Source of the DNA: Prolixibacteraceae bacterium
GTDB lineage: Bacteria; Bacteroidota; Bacteroidia; Bacteroidales; Prolixibacteraceae
Assembly: GCA_029975525.1 (NCBI GenBank)
Contig: JARKOX010000128.1
Span: 1-64,000, forward strand
DNA length: 64,000 bases
Direction of reading: 5' to 3'
In this document: in pieces, positions 37,528 through 46,759 of the stretch
How positions within the stretch are numbered: position 1 is the first letter of the stretch
Layout of the letters: each line of letters starts with the position of its first letter
Position numbers and translations under genes: made by a program
Notes under the pieces: generated by a model
Seen by the model: the letters and a program-made list of their open reading frames with translations, nothing else
Databases searched by the model: none
What the model was told of the DNA's origin: nothing

Positions 37528-38559
37528 TTAAGCTCCGCACGATTTCCGCACGATGAACTCGGTTTTCAGTTTTATCTGCTGAAGTTTTGGTGCATTCTTG
37601 CGGGAAGGGTTGATTTCATTGAGCAGGACCTGAACCGCTTTTTTCCCGATTTCTGAAAGCGGCTGTCCGATAACGGTCACCGGGCTGACGCAAATTTTGT
37701 AGGCATCCACATTGTCGAAACTGACGACGGCCACATCCTCCGGAATCCGGAGCCCCAGCGCCGAAATACATTCAATTCCCATCACCCCGATTTTGCTGGT
37801 GGAAAAGAGAATGGCATCGGCTTTCCGGTCATTTTGGTCTCCGACCAGTTCGAGAATCGCCTTGTTGACATCGGTATTGTCGTGCGAAAAAGGTAAAATT
37901 TTGATCAGCTTTTCGTCGACCTGCAGCCCGTTATCGAGGAGGGCCTTTTGGTACCCCTCCGTACGCTCTTTCATGTTGACCAAGTCGAGGTTCAGCGTGA
38001 TATTGGCGATTTTTTTACGGCCCCGTGCAAGCAGATGGGTAGTGGCCCGGTAAGCGGCGTCCAGATTATCGACCACAATATAGCTGCACTCGATATCGGG
38101 AAAATAGCGATCGATCAGCACCACCGGGAGATGGGCCCGGAGGAGGGCGCGGATCTGCTCTTCGCTGTCGATCGTGGGCGAAATAATATACCCGTCCACC
38201 TGGCTCTGCTGCAGCATGGCAATCTGCTGTTTCGATTTTTCAGGGTTTTCATCAGAGCTGCAAAAGATGATCCGGTAACCGTAGCGCGCCGCTTCCTTCT
38301 CAATTTCGCGGCCCAGCTTCCCAAAAAACGGATTGGCAATATCGGCAATTATCAACCCGATGGTTTTGGTTTTGCCGGTACGCAACCCCTGGGCAATCCG
38401 GTTGGGCTGGTAATTCATCTCTTTGGCTGTTTCCAGCACTTTCCGACAAACTTCATCGCTGATCCGGAACTCTTTGCCCCGCCCGTTAAGAACAAACGAA
38501 ACCAGGGTTTTGGAAACCCCGAGCTGCTTCGCAATGTCATTAAGAGAGGTTTTTTTCAT
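37528..38559 (-). CDS. LacI-family transcriptional regulator
   Basis: This 343-residue regulator begins MKKTSLNDIAKQLGVSKTLVSFVLNGRG, the LacI helix-turn-helix, and continues with the hinge YQPNRIAQGLRTGKTKTIGLI and a periplasmic-binding-type sensor domain (IADIANPFFGKLGREIEKEA, VVSFDNVDAY). I use ATG 38559; the ORF-track start adds 26 residues not seen in the family. It precedes the ROK-SIS-GH38-MFS cluster on the same strand, and the palindrome at 37495 is the most likely operator. The inducer is presumably a sugar phosphate or sugar from that pathway. Confidence 0.93.
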   Translation of the reverse strand: MKKTSLNDIAKQLGVSKTLVSFVLNGRGKEFRISDEVCRKVLETAKEMNYQPNRIAQGLRTGKTKTIGLIIADIANPFFGKLGREIEKEAARYGYRIIFCSSDENPEKSKQQIAMLQQSQVDGYIISPTIDSEEQIRALLRAHLPVVLIDRYFPDIECSYIVVDNLDAAYRATTHLLARGRKKIANITLNLDLVNMKERTEGYQKALLDNGLQVDEKLIKILPFSHDNTDVNKAILELVGDQNDRKADAILFSTSKIGVMGIECISALGLRIPEDVAVVSFDNVDAYKICVSPVTVIGQPLSEIGKKAVQVLLNEINPSRKNAPKLQQIKLKTEFIVRKSCGA

Positions 38560-38858
38560 GTCTGTAGAACTGATTTTTTGTCTGGATCGATACATGGGTT
38601 TACCCAGCTTTTTCAAACAGGTTTCCATGTCATTCAAAATTAAGCGATCCGGCCGGGTTGCTTAAATAATAAATTGCCCTAAACTGATAACATTTTAACG
38701 GAAGTTTGCTTTGAATGCAACGTGATGAAATGGGGCATGCGTTTCACAACACCTGCTGACAGGTAAAAACCGCTATCCGACAGGATAAAAGTTTTTGACC
38801 GGCCTGCCTCGGAAAGGTTTAGAAAAGAGAAGAAAAAAAAGCTCGATTATCCTGGTGG

Positions 38859-39710
38859 TTACCTGAAATCTTTGCGGTAATCCGAAGGGGTTTTTCCCAT
38901 GATCACCTTAAAATAATGGTTAAAATTTGCGAGGTTGTTGTATCCGCACTCGTAACAAATCTGGGTGATCTGCTTGTCGGTTTCGGCCAGCAATTTGGCT
39001 GCAATCCCGATTCTGACGCTTTTCACGTAGTCCATGAAGGTTTGTTTGGTCTTCTTCTTAAAATAGCGGCAAAAGGAGCTGGGTTCCATGCAAACCAGCG
39101 ACGAGGCCTCACGCAGGTTAATTCCCTCCTGGATATTCTGAAATACGTACTCGTAAATTTTGTTGATCTGCTCGTAATCCTTGTCATACGAGTGGGGCAG
39201 CGAGGAGGGCAGCGCCAGGTATTCGCGGTCTTCAATCTGGATCAGGTAGCTGAATACTTTCAGCAGTTCGATGTACTGTTCCAGCCCTCTCAGGCTGACC
39301 ATTCTGCGGAGAATGTTGGCCGATTTTTCGGCCAGCGGCCCGTGAAAGAGGATGCCGCCGTCGGCGCTGTGCAGCAGGTCGGCAACCGGTTCCAGTTCGG
39401 GCATCTTAAAATAATCGGAAACAATCAGATTTTCGTAAAAGTGGGTTACAATACACTCCGGCTCCATCCCATCTTCAGTTTCGAGCACCTCCCAGCAGTG
39501 CATGATGTTTGGCCCCAGCAGCACCAGGTCGCCTTTGGTGTAACTCGAGATGTTGTTTCCCACAATACGACGGCCATATCCGGAAGTAATCAGGTTCAAT
39601 TCAAAATTTTTGTGTGAATGTACTTTGTCGGAATGAGGGTCCATCTTTAACCTTCGCGTGATAAACGAATGCTTTTGCGGCACAAAAATCTTTTCATAAA
39701 CGAACTCCAT
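38859..39710 (-). CDS. AraC-family regulator with N-terminal cupin
   Basis: This 283-residue protein has a cupin-like ligand domain (VHSHKNFELNLITSGYGRRIVG, about residues 30-100) and a C-terminal double helix-turn-helix at about 185-283. Diagnostic are LREASSLVCMEPSSFCRYFKKKTKQTFMDYVKSVRI and YECGYNNLANFNHYFKVIMGKTPSDYR. It is divergent from the DapA-type gene across 208 bp, so it is a likely activator of that operon. The ligand is probably a sugar or organic acid. Confidence 0.9.
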   Translation of the reverse strand: MEFVYEKIFVPQKHSFITRRLKMDPHSDKVHSHKNFELNLITSGYGRRIVGNNISSYTKGDLVLLGPNIMHCWEVLETEDGMEPECIVTHFYENLIVSDYFKMPELEPVADLLHSADGGILFHGPLAEKSANILRRMVSLRGLEQYIELLKVFSYLIQIEDREYLALPSSLPHSYDKDYEQINKIYEYVFQNIQEGINLREASSLVCMEPSSFCRYFKKKTKQTFMDYVKSVRIGIAAKLLAETDKQITQICYECGYNNLANFNHYFKVIMGKTPSDYRKDFR

Positions 39711-39855
39711 ACCTCTCCAGTTTAATCAGACAAAAATTTTAACCGAAAAATATAAATATATAAGCGAAATTCAAAGATCAAGTCAAATTTCAATGTAAAA
39801 CGAACAATATACAACAAAAAAGATGCGGTCTATTGATTTTTCTTTGTTGTACCCG

Positions 39856-39869
39856 TTAAATCGGTTTAG
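39856..39869. promoter_or_regulatory. LacI-type operator, site 2 (upstream of the DapA-type gene)
   Basis: TTAAATCGGTTTAG matches site 1 at 12 of 14 positions with the same central CG, 49 bp before the DapA-type ATG. It lies just after a CTTTG box that could be part of a -7 element. Confidence 0.65.
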
Positions 39870-39918
39870 CAAACCGGTTGAGAACGGCATAAACAGACAC
39901 TTATCAATCAAAAATAGT

Positions 39919-40833
39919 ATGAGAGCTTTATTTCACGGAATTATTCCACCAGTGGTTACTCCATTGCTCAGTAACGATGCACTTGATGAAGCGGGCCTCA
40001 GCAGGCTGATCGAACACATGCTTGCGGGCGGTGTTCACGGATTATTTCTGCTCGGCACGACCGGCGAGGCGACCAGTCTGAGTTACAAATTACGCGAGAA
40101 ATTTGTAAAGCTGGCCTGCAACCAGATCGGGAAAAGGGTACCGGTAATAGTAGGGATTACCGACACCTGCATTGAAGATTCGCTGAACATGGCCTCCTGC
40201 TACAAAGAGGCCGGCGCTGATGCCGTGGTTATTGCCCCCCCCTATTACATCCCCATTTCGCAGAGCGAAATGATGCAGTACCTGGAAGGCCTGGTACCGC
40301 AGTTGCCCCTCCCCTTTTTCCTTTACAACATGCCCGGCTACACCAAGCTGCACATGTCGGTTGAAACCGTCAACTTCGCCCGGGAGCTGGGGGCCCTCGG
40401 AATCAAAGACAGTTCGGGCGACCTGATGTATTTGTATACGCTGATTGATAAATTCAAAGACACTCCGGAATTTTCCATCTTCACGGGCACCGAGATCTTC
40501 ATTCCCGAGACCATTATGCACGGCGGCCACGGCGCGGTTGCCGGCGGCGCCAATATGTTCCCCCGCCTGTTTGTCGATTACTATGAAGCCGCCGTCCGTA
40601 AAGACTTCGAGCAGATCAGCCTGCTGCGCCAGATGGTGATGCAGATCTACAACACCGTTTACAATGTCGGCAAACACACGTCGAAGTACACCCTGGGCAC
40701 CAAGTGCGCCCTCTCGGTGATGGAAATCTGCAACGACTACGCCGCCCTGCCATTGCGCAAATTCGACGATGAAAAACGGGCCCGGATGCAACAATATATC
40801 CAGGAACTGAAAGAGAAATTGGTCTATATTTAA
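39919..40833 (+). CDS. DapA/NanA-superfamily lyase (2-keto acid aldolase type)
   Basis: This 304-residue class I aldolase has FLLGTTGEATSL (GTTGE phosphate/carboxylate loop), Tyr in FFLYNMPGY, and the Schiff-base lysine in ALGIKDSSGD. The family includes N-acetylneuraminate lyase, dihydrodipicolinate synthase and 2-keto-3-deoxygluconate aldolase. Specificity is not resolved by motifs I can see. I start at ATG 39919, which opens MRALFHGIIPPVVTPL; the ORF-track start adds 32 residues and includes the operator. Its neighbours are BNR exoproteins, which would suit a sialic-acid-like or 2-keto-3-deoxy acid substrate, but NanE is missing. Confidence 0.88.
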   Translation: MRALFHGIIPPVVTPLLSNDALDEAGLSRLIEHMLAGGVHGLFLLGTTGEATSLSYKLREKFVKLACNQIGKRVPVIVGITDTCIEDSLNMASCYKEAGADAVVIAPPYYIPISQSEMMQYLEGLVPQLPLPFFLYNMPGYTKLHMSVETVNFARELGALGIKDSSGDLMYLYTLIDKFKDTPEFSIFTGTEIFIPETIMHGGHGAVAGGANMFPRLFVDYYEAAVRKDFEQISLLRQMVMQIYNTVYNVGKHTSKYTLGTKCALSVMEICNDYAALPLRKFDDEKRARMQQYIQELKEKLVYI

Positions 40834-40847
40834 TGTTCTCCAACAAA

Positions 40848-40888
40848 AACCGGAACAGCCGGCACCACTTTCGGCTTTTGTTCCGGTT
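40848..40888 (+). terminator. Probable terminator after the DapA-type gene
   Basis: AACCGGAACA and TGTTCCGGTT pair with an inner GCCG/CGGC, 15 bp after the stop. The following ATTGCTATTTTG is only weakly T-rich, so termination may be partial. Confidence 0.5.
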
Positions 40889-41082
40889 ATTGCTATTTTG
40901 CTGACACCGGGAAATGTTTTTTCCGGCGCGTGACGGTCCAAAAGTCTTTTTTGCCGCAGCCAGCGAATTTTTTCGCAACTCCGGCTATCTTTAAGGCTGA
41001 GGAGTGCCATGAAAAGCTTCAGGCAGGAATTTCCCTGCCTGCTTCCTTCAACAAAATATTCAATTAACGATCAACTAATTCT

Positions 41083-42168
41083 ATGAAAGCATTTACCACC
41101 CTTCTGCTGATAACCCTTTCAGCCATCCTTTTGCAGGCCCAACCCTACCGGGGCGACCAGGCTATTGTAAAATCCGAATTCATTTACCGATCCGAAGATG
41201 TCAAATTTCCAAGTTGCCATGCTTCAACAATTGCCGAAACCCAGGAGGGACTCCTGGCTGCCTGGTTTGGAGGAACTGCCGAAAAGGATCCGGACGTGGG
41301 CATTTGGATCAGCCGGTTCTCAAACGGAAAATGGTCGGTTCCCACGGAAGTAGCCAACGGCGTTCAAAATGAAAGTTTAAGGTATCCGACCTGGAATCCG
41401 GTGCTTTTTAACGCCGGCAAAGAGATCATCCTGTTCTACAAAGTGGGGCCCAACTGTTCCGACTGGTGGGGCGAATACATTACCTCGTCCGACAACGGAC
41501 ACACCTGGAGCAAGCCGGTGCGCCTGCCCGACGATATCTGGGGCCCTATCAAAAACAAACCGGTGTTGCTGCCCAACGGCGAACTGCTCTGCCCGTCGAG
41601 TACCGAAAAAACAGGCTGGCAGGTTCACCTGGAAAGCACCGCCGACTGGGGCAAAACATGGAAAAGAACCCCTTCGATAAATGACGGGAAAGAGGTCGGG
41701 GCCATCCAGCCTACCGTCCTGATACATTCGGGCAACAAACTCCAGATTTTATGCCGGAGCACCAATAAAATGATCCTCTCGTCCTGGTCCAGCGACCTGG
41801 GCAAAACCTGGAGCAAACTGGAGCCGATCCAGCTCCCCAATCCCAACTCCGGCATCGACGGTGTTGCCCTGCAGGATGGCCGTCATGCCTTGGTTTACAA
41901 CCACGTCAAACCAGCCGAAAAATGGGGCGACCGTAACATTTTGAACCTGGCCCTTTCCAGCAACGGAAAAAAGTGGAAAGCTGCCCTCCTGCTTGAAAAT
42001 GACCCGGATGCCGACACCGAATACTCCTACCCGGCGATTATCCAGGCCAGCAACGGGCTGCTCCACATCACCTACACCTGGAACCGGAAGCTGATCAAAC
42101 ACGTGGTGGTGGATCCCTCCAAACTGACGACCAGGCCGATGGTGAAAGGTTCGTGGCCGACGGAATAG
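41083..42168 (+). CDS. Exported BNR-repeat (sialidase-like) protein
   Basis: This 361-residue protein has a signal peptide (TLLLITLSAILLQAQ) and a six-bladed BNR/sialidase-like propeller with Asp-boxes SSDNGHTWSKP, TADWGKTWKRT and SSDLGKTWSKL. The N-terminal strand HASTIAETQEGLLAAWFGGTAEKDPDVGIWISR is typical of the BNR_2 (PF13088) group. A sialidase FRIP motif is not visible, so true sialidase activity should not be assumed; other glycan lyases and hydrolases share this fold. It follows the DapA-type gene by 249 bp. Confidence 0.85.
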   Translation: MKAFTTLLLITLSAILLQAQPYRGDQAIVKSEFIYRSEDVKFPSCHASTIAETQEGLLAAWFGGTAEKDPDVGIWISRFSNGKWSVPTEVANGVQNESLRYPTWNPVLFNAGKEIILFYKVGPNCSDWWGEYITSSDNGHTWSKPVRLPDDIWGPIKNKPVLLPNGELLCPSSTEKTGWQVHLESTADWGKTWKRTPSINDGKEVGAIQPTVLIHSGNKLQILCRSTNKMILSSWSSDLGKTWSKLEPIQLPNPNSGIDGVALQDGRHALVYNHVKPAEKWGDRNILNLALSSNGKKWKAALLLENDPDADTEYSYPAIIQASNGLLHITYTWNRKLIKHVVVDPSKLTTRPMVKGSWPTE

Positions 42169-42237
42169 TCCGCGCTTTTTTTGGGACCGGTTAGCTGCGA
42201 GGACCGGATGACTGTTTTGACTTTTAATTCCAAAAAA

Positions 42238-44211
42238 ATGATCAGAAAAAAAATATTCCGGATACCCCTCCTGATAGCGGCTGGAATAATGATATCCGCC
42301 CTGGGGGTTTCCCTCCGGGCCAATGAACCCCTCAGACTGAAGTACAACCATCCCGGGCTCCTGACCGACCTGGGGGTTGGTTTGTGGGCCTGGCCGTTCC
42401 CGGTCGATTATGACCACGACGGCGATTACGATCTGGTGGTGAACTGTCCGGATGTCCCCTACAACGGCATCTGGTATTTCGAAAATTCAGGGGGAAAGGC
42501 GAACCCGGTTTTTAAAGCGCCGGTCTGGCTGGCTCCTGCCGTGAAAAACATTCAGTTTTCGGACGTGAATGGCAAACTGGTGGTTATGACGCCCGGCGTA
42601 GTTTACAGCGATTTTCTGAAGTTGTTTGCCCAATCGCCCGACACAGTGTTCCATCCCGCTTTTTACAAAGAGCTGAGTGAAAAATCGAGGTTCAATTTAT
42701 GGCGGATGGTGGATTACGAAGGCGACGGCGACCAGGATTTTATTGTGGCCATCGACGACTGGTCGGATTATGGCTGGGACAATGCCTTTGACGAAAAGGG
42801 AACCTGGAAAAACGGTCCGATTCATGGGTACATCTACCTCATTGAACAAACCGCTCCGAACGAATATGCACCTCCCCGGCACCTCAAAGCCGGCGGCAAA
42901 AAAATCGACCTCTACGGAGTTTCCGGTGCCAACTTCTTCGATTTCGACAACGACGGCGACCTGGATATCATCATGGGAGAATTTGTCGACCGGATCACCT
43001 GGTTCGAAAACATCGGGAGCCGGACCCAACCAGTTTATGCCGAAGGCAGGTTTTTGAAAGTGGAAGGCAAAACCTTCCGGGTCGACCTGGAAATGTTTAT
43101 TTCCAATGCGGTGGACTGGGATCACGACGGTTATATCGACCTGATTATTGGCGAAGAGGATGGCCGGGTTTTCTGGTTAAAAAACAGCGGAAAGAAAACC
43201 CCGGACGGACCAGTCTTTGAAAAGCCGGTCTATTTTCAGCAGGAAGCCGGCGACCTGAAATTTGGCGCATTGGTTACCCCGTACAGTATTGATTGGGATA
43301 ACGACGGCGACGAAGATCTGATCTGTGGAAATACGGCCGGCTACATCGGTTTTATTGAAAACCTCGACGGAGGGAATCCGCCCCAATGGGCCAATCCGGT
43401 TTACCTCAAAGCCGAAGGAAAAACCATCCGCATCATGGCCGGAGAGAACGGCTCCATTCAGGGACCGGCCGAAAAAAAATGGGGCTACACTACCCTGTCG
43501 GTCGTTGACTGGAACTGTGACGGCTTGCCGGATATTGTTGCCAACTCCATTTGGGGAAAAATCGAATGGTATGAAAACAAGGGAACCCGGTCGAAACCCC
43601 GGCTGGCGGCCGCCCAACCCGTTGAAGTGGAATGGTCCGGCGTCAATCCCAAACCCGCCTGGAACTGGTGGAACCCGCCGGGAAAAAACCTCGTGACCCT
43701 TTGGCGCACCACTCCGCTGGTCTACGACTGGAACCAGGATGGCCTGCCCGACCTGGTGATGCCTGACCACGAAGGCTACCTGGCGTTCTGGGAACGGGTC
43801 CGGGAAAACAAAACGCTGAAACTGCTGCCCGGCAAACGGATTTTTACGGCCGAAGAGCACACCACTCCGACCGACCAGTTTACCAACGACGAGGAAGGCC
43901 GGTTACGCCTCAGCACCAAAACCGCCGGTGGATCGGGCCGGAGAAATTACTGCATTGCCGACTGGGACGGTGATGGTCTGCCCGATCTGCTGGTAAACAG
44001 TGTAAACATCTCCTTCCTGAAAAACAAAGGAGTCCGGAACGGAAAAGTTGTCCTAGAAAACAAAGGCCCGCTGCTAACCAAAAAAATGGCCGGCCATTCC
44101 ACCTCGCCTACGGTGGTTGACTGGGACCGGAACGGAATTCCCGACCTGCTCTTCGGAGCCGAAGACGGGCATCTTTATTATTACCCCAACGACCAGTTTA
44201 AGAAGAAGTAA
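42238..44211 (+). CDS. FG-GAP/VCBS-repeat exported protein
   Basis: After a signal peptide (RIPLLIAAGIMISALGV) this 657-residue protein has nine D-x-D-x-D-G calcium-loop repeats, such as DYDHDGDYDLVV, DFDNDGDLDIIMGE, DWDNDGDEDLICGN, DWNQDGLPDLVMPD and DWDGDGLPDLLVN. They should build one or more integrin-like beta-propellers. No catalytic motif is visible. I choose ATG 42238, not the TTG at 42181. It lies between two BNR genes with gaps of about 70 bp, so it probably binds or presents the same polymer. Confidence 0.85.
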   Translation: MIRKKIFRIPLLIAAGIMISALGVSLRANEPLRLKYNHPGLLTDLGVGLWAWPFPVDYDHDGDYDLVVNCPDVPYNGIWYFENSGGKANPVFKAPVWLAPAVKNIQFSDVNGKLVVMTPGVVYSDFLKLFAQSPDTVFHPAFYKELSEKSRFNLWRMVDYEGDGDQDFIVAIDDWSDYGWDNAFDEKGTWKNGPIHGYIYLIEQTAPNEYAPPRHLKAGGKKIDLYGVSGANFFDFDNDGDLDIIMGEFVDRITWFENIGSRTQPVYAEGRFLKVEGKTFRVDLEMFISNAVDWDHDGYIDLIIGEEDGRVFWLKNSGKKTPDGPVFEKPVYFQQEAGDLKFGALVTPYSIDWDNDGDEDLICGNTAGYIGFIENLDGGNPPQWANPVYLKAEGKTIRIMAGENGSIQGPAEKKWGYTTLSVVDWNCDGLPDIVANSIWGKIEWYENKGTRSKPRLAAAQPVEVEWSGVNPKPAWNWWNPPGKNLVTLWRTTPLVYDWNQDGLPDLVMPDHEGYLAFWERVRENKTLKLLPGKRIFTAEEHTTPTDQFTNDEEGRLRLSTKTAGGSGRRNYCIADWDGDGLPDLLVNSVNISFLKNKGVRNGKVVLENKGPLLTKKMAGHSTSPTVVDWDRNGIPDLLFGAEDGHLYYYPNDQFKKK

Positions 44212-44284
44212 AGAGGACGCTTCCGTCAAAATCACGGAACAGCTCCGTCAACAAACAGTGATTTGACCAGTAAAAATCAACCAT

Positions 44285-46426
44285 ATGCAACACCATTTCA
44301 GAAATAACACCGGGCAGCTTCTCCGCCTTAAAACGGCCGGAATAGCTGTCCTGCTGCTTTTGACCGGCTCCGCAGCTTTCGGACAAAAGAAAAAAGCGGC
44401 AACAACCAGCCCAAAAGCCACTTTTCAGGCTGAATATATTTTTCCTTTCCAGACGCAGCATGTGCATAGCAGTTCGGTGGTCGAACTGCCCAACGGCGAC
44501 TTGCTGTGCTGCTGGTTCCAGGGGTCGGGCGAACGAAGCGCCAATGATGTGGCCATCAAAGGCGCCCGGCTGAAAAAAGGGGAAACCCGGTGGAGCGAAC
44601 CTTTTGTTTTGGCCGACACCCCCGACAATCCCGACTGCAACCCGGTGCTGTTCCTCGACAACAGCAACCGGCTGCATCTCACCTGGATTGTGGTGATGGC
44701 CAACCAATGGGAATCGTCGCTGCTGAAAACACGCATTTCGACCGATTACCTGGGGGCCGGCGCTCCGAAGTGGAACTGGCAGGATGTCATCCTGCTGAAA
44801 CCCGGTGAAGAGTTTGCCCGAAGTATCCCGGAACAGTTTAAAAAACTCCCGACGCCGGAGCTGGCCTGGGGCGGTTATGCTCCCAAATACGAAGCGCAAA
44901 TTGCCGCTGCAGCCAAAGATCCGGTCAAACGTGAAACGGGCTGGATGGGACGCATCAAACCGACGATTTTGTCGGGCGGACGAATCCTGTTGCCGCTCTA
45001 TTCCGACGGCTACAACCTCTCGCTGGTCGCCATTTCCGACGACAATGCCGAAACCTGGAAACCCAGTCTGCCCATTGTGGGCCGCGGAAATATCCAGCCC
45101 GCCATCCTGCGCAAAAAAGATGGCAGCCTGGTTGCCTACATGCGCGACAACGGCGATGCCCCGGGGCGCATCCAGAAAAGTATTTCTACCGACAACGGCT
45201 ACACCTGGACACCGTGCGAAAAAACCACGCTCCCCAATCCGGGCGCCAGCGTGGATGCCCTGGCGCTGAACGATGGCCGCTGGGTTATGATTTACAACGA
45301 CCTGGAAGAGGGCCGTTACCGGCTGGCCGTCAGCCTTTCGGAAGATGAAGGCGCCACCTGGAAATACACCCGGTATCTCGAAAACAACCGGGAAGGCGGT
45401 TTTTCATATCCATCCATTATTCAGTCACGGGACGGAAAAATTCACGCCACCTACTCTTATCACGTTAAAAATGAGAAAACCATCAAACAGGTCAGTTTTC
45501 CGGCCGACTGGGTCATGGAACAGCCCGCCGCTACGACCAATGCCGAAAAACTGGGATTTCCGAAGGGGAAAAAGGTCATCCTGCTCCACATGGACGACCT
45601 GGGGATGTGCGACGAGGCTAACCAATCGGGAGAGTTTTACATGCAGAACGGCTTTGTCAACTCCGGCGCGGTGATGATGCCCTGTCCATATGCCAAACCG
45701 TTTATCGACTGGGCCAAAAAGAACCCGAAAGCCGATGTCGGCGTGCACCTCACCCTCACCAGCGAATGGAAAACCTACCGCTGGCCCTCGGTTACCAGTC
45801 CCGCCCAAGTTCCGGGTTTAATTGACCCCGAAGGGAAGCTCTGGCGCGATGTTCCGGAGGTGGTGGCCCACGCCACGGCCGCCGAGGTGGAAACCGAAAT
45901 CCGTGCCCAGATTGATCAGATGATCGCCCTGGGTCACCGTCCCACGCATATGGACACCCACATGGGAACCCTCTACGGATCGCCCGAATATGTCAAAGTA
46001 TTCCTGAAAGTGGCCGAAGAATATGGGATACCCGCCAACGCCATCGATTTGTCGGACCCCAAAGTGGCAAACAAATTCAAAGCGATGGGATATCCCATTT
46101 CTGAAGCGATGACCGCCCTGATGGACCGCTATTCGCTGCCCAAACTCGACGATTTCGGCAGTGTTCCGAACGGAAAAACCTATGCCGAGAAGAAGGAAAA
46201 CTTCATCAAACTGGTCAATTCTCTTGAAAACGGACTGACCGAAATCATCTTCCACCCGTCGGTCGAGACGGAAAACCTCAAAAGTATCACCGGGTCATGG
46301 CAGCAGCGGGTTTGGGAGGCCCAAATGTTTTCCGATCCCGAAATCCGGAAGTTTTTGGCCGGCCAGAATATTATCCTGACCGACTGGAAAGATATTATGA
46401 ACCGCTTTAACCAACAAAAAAGATAG
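44285..46426 (+). CDS. BNR (sialidase-like) propeller fused to a ChbG/YdjC-like deacetylase
   Basis: This single 713-residue frame holds two enzymes. Residues about 45-410 form a BNR propeller with Asp-boxes ISDDNAETWKP, STDNGYTWTP and SEDEGATWKYT. Residues about 425-713 form a YdjC/ChbG carbohydrate deacetylase domain with the metal pair in LLHMDDLGMCDEAN, GVHLTLTSEW, THMDTHMGTLY and EIIFHPSVE. A signal peptide (VLLLLTGSAAFGQ) exports it. ChbG removes acetyl from chitooligosaccharides, so the fusion may deacetylate and cut an acetylated sugar. The first half is paralogous to the gene at 41083. Confidence 0.88.
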   Translation: MQHHFRNNTGQLLRLKTAGIAVLLLLTGSAAFGQKKKAATTSPKATFQAEYIFPFQTQHVHSSSVVELPNGDLLCCWFQGSGERSANDVAIKGARLKKGETRWSEPFVLADTPDNPDCNPVLFLDNSNRLHLTWIVVMANQWESSLLKTRISTDYLGAGAPKWNWQDVILLKPGEEFARSIPEQFKKLPTPELAWGGYAPKYEAQIAAAAKDPVKRETGWMGRIKPTILSGGRILLPLYSDGYNLSLVAISDDNAETWKPSLPIVGRGNIQPAILRKKDGSLVAYMRDNGDAPGRIQKSISTDNGYTWTPCEKTTLPNPGASVDALALNDGRWVMIYNDLEEGRYRLAVSLSEDEGATWKYTRYLENNREGGFSYPSIIQSRDGKIHATYSYHVKNEKTIKQVSFPADWVMEQPAATTNAEKLGFPKGKKVILLHMDDLGMCDEANQSGEFYMQNGFVNSGAVMMPCPYAKPFIDWAKKNPKADVGVHLTLTSEWKTYRWPSVTSPAQVPGLIDPEGKLWRDVPEVVAHATAAEVETEIRAQIDQMIALGHRPTHMDTHMGTLYGSPEYVKVFLKVAEEYGIPANAIDLSDPKVANKFKAMGYPISEAMTALMDRYSLPKLDDFGSVPNGKTYAEKKENFIKLVNSLENGLTEIIFHPSVETENLKSITGSWQQRVWEAQMFSDPEIRKFLAGQNIILTDWKDIMNRFNQQKR

Positions 46427-46759
46427 AATACGGAGCCTGACACCGTAAAAAAATTCCGGGAGGCACAGGTACCCTGCCACTATCGGGCAGCAAGGTGCGG
46501 TTGACAGCTTTCAGTTGAAAAACGTCCGGTTTTCCGGAGGGAAAAGATGAAGAAAAAACCGCAGCACCACCATCCCGGCCCAACACAAAGTCGATTCTTC
46601 TGACAAAAACCGATCAACTTACTTTGCCAGATCAGAAAAGAGGCTGCCTGAAAATCGGGCAGCCTCAGTTTTTGGGTTTTGTCCAGACTGAAATGAAGGC
46701 AATAGAGCAGATTTGCAGAACAAATCGTCAACCTGCCGCACCGGCGGCAAATAGCCTTC
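46427..46759. other. Intergenic region between converging genes
   Basis: This 333-bp region contains a bidirectional hairpin at 46640-46666. Nothing else coding or structural is recognised. Confidence 0.5.
46640..46671. terminator. Bidirectional terminator between the BNR-ChbG and metallophosphoesterase genes
   Basis: GAGGCTGCC and GGCAGCCTC pair over nine bases with a nine-base loop. AGTTTTTGGG follows on the plus strand and TTTTCTGATC on the minus strand. Confidence 0.8.

Noticed and set aside
41083-42168. Calling the BNR protein a true sialidase
   Set aside because: Asp-boxes are present but no FRIP motif or clear arginine triad was seen; the fold is shared by many other enzymes.
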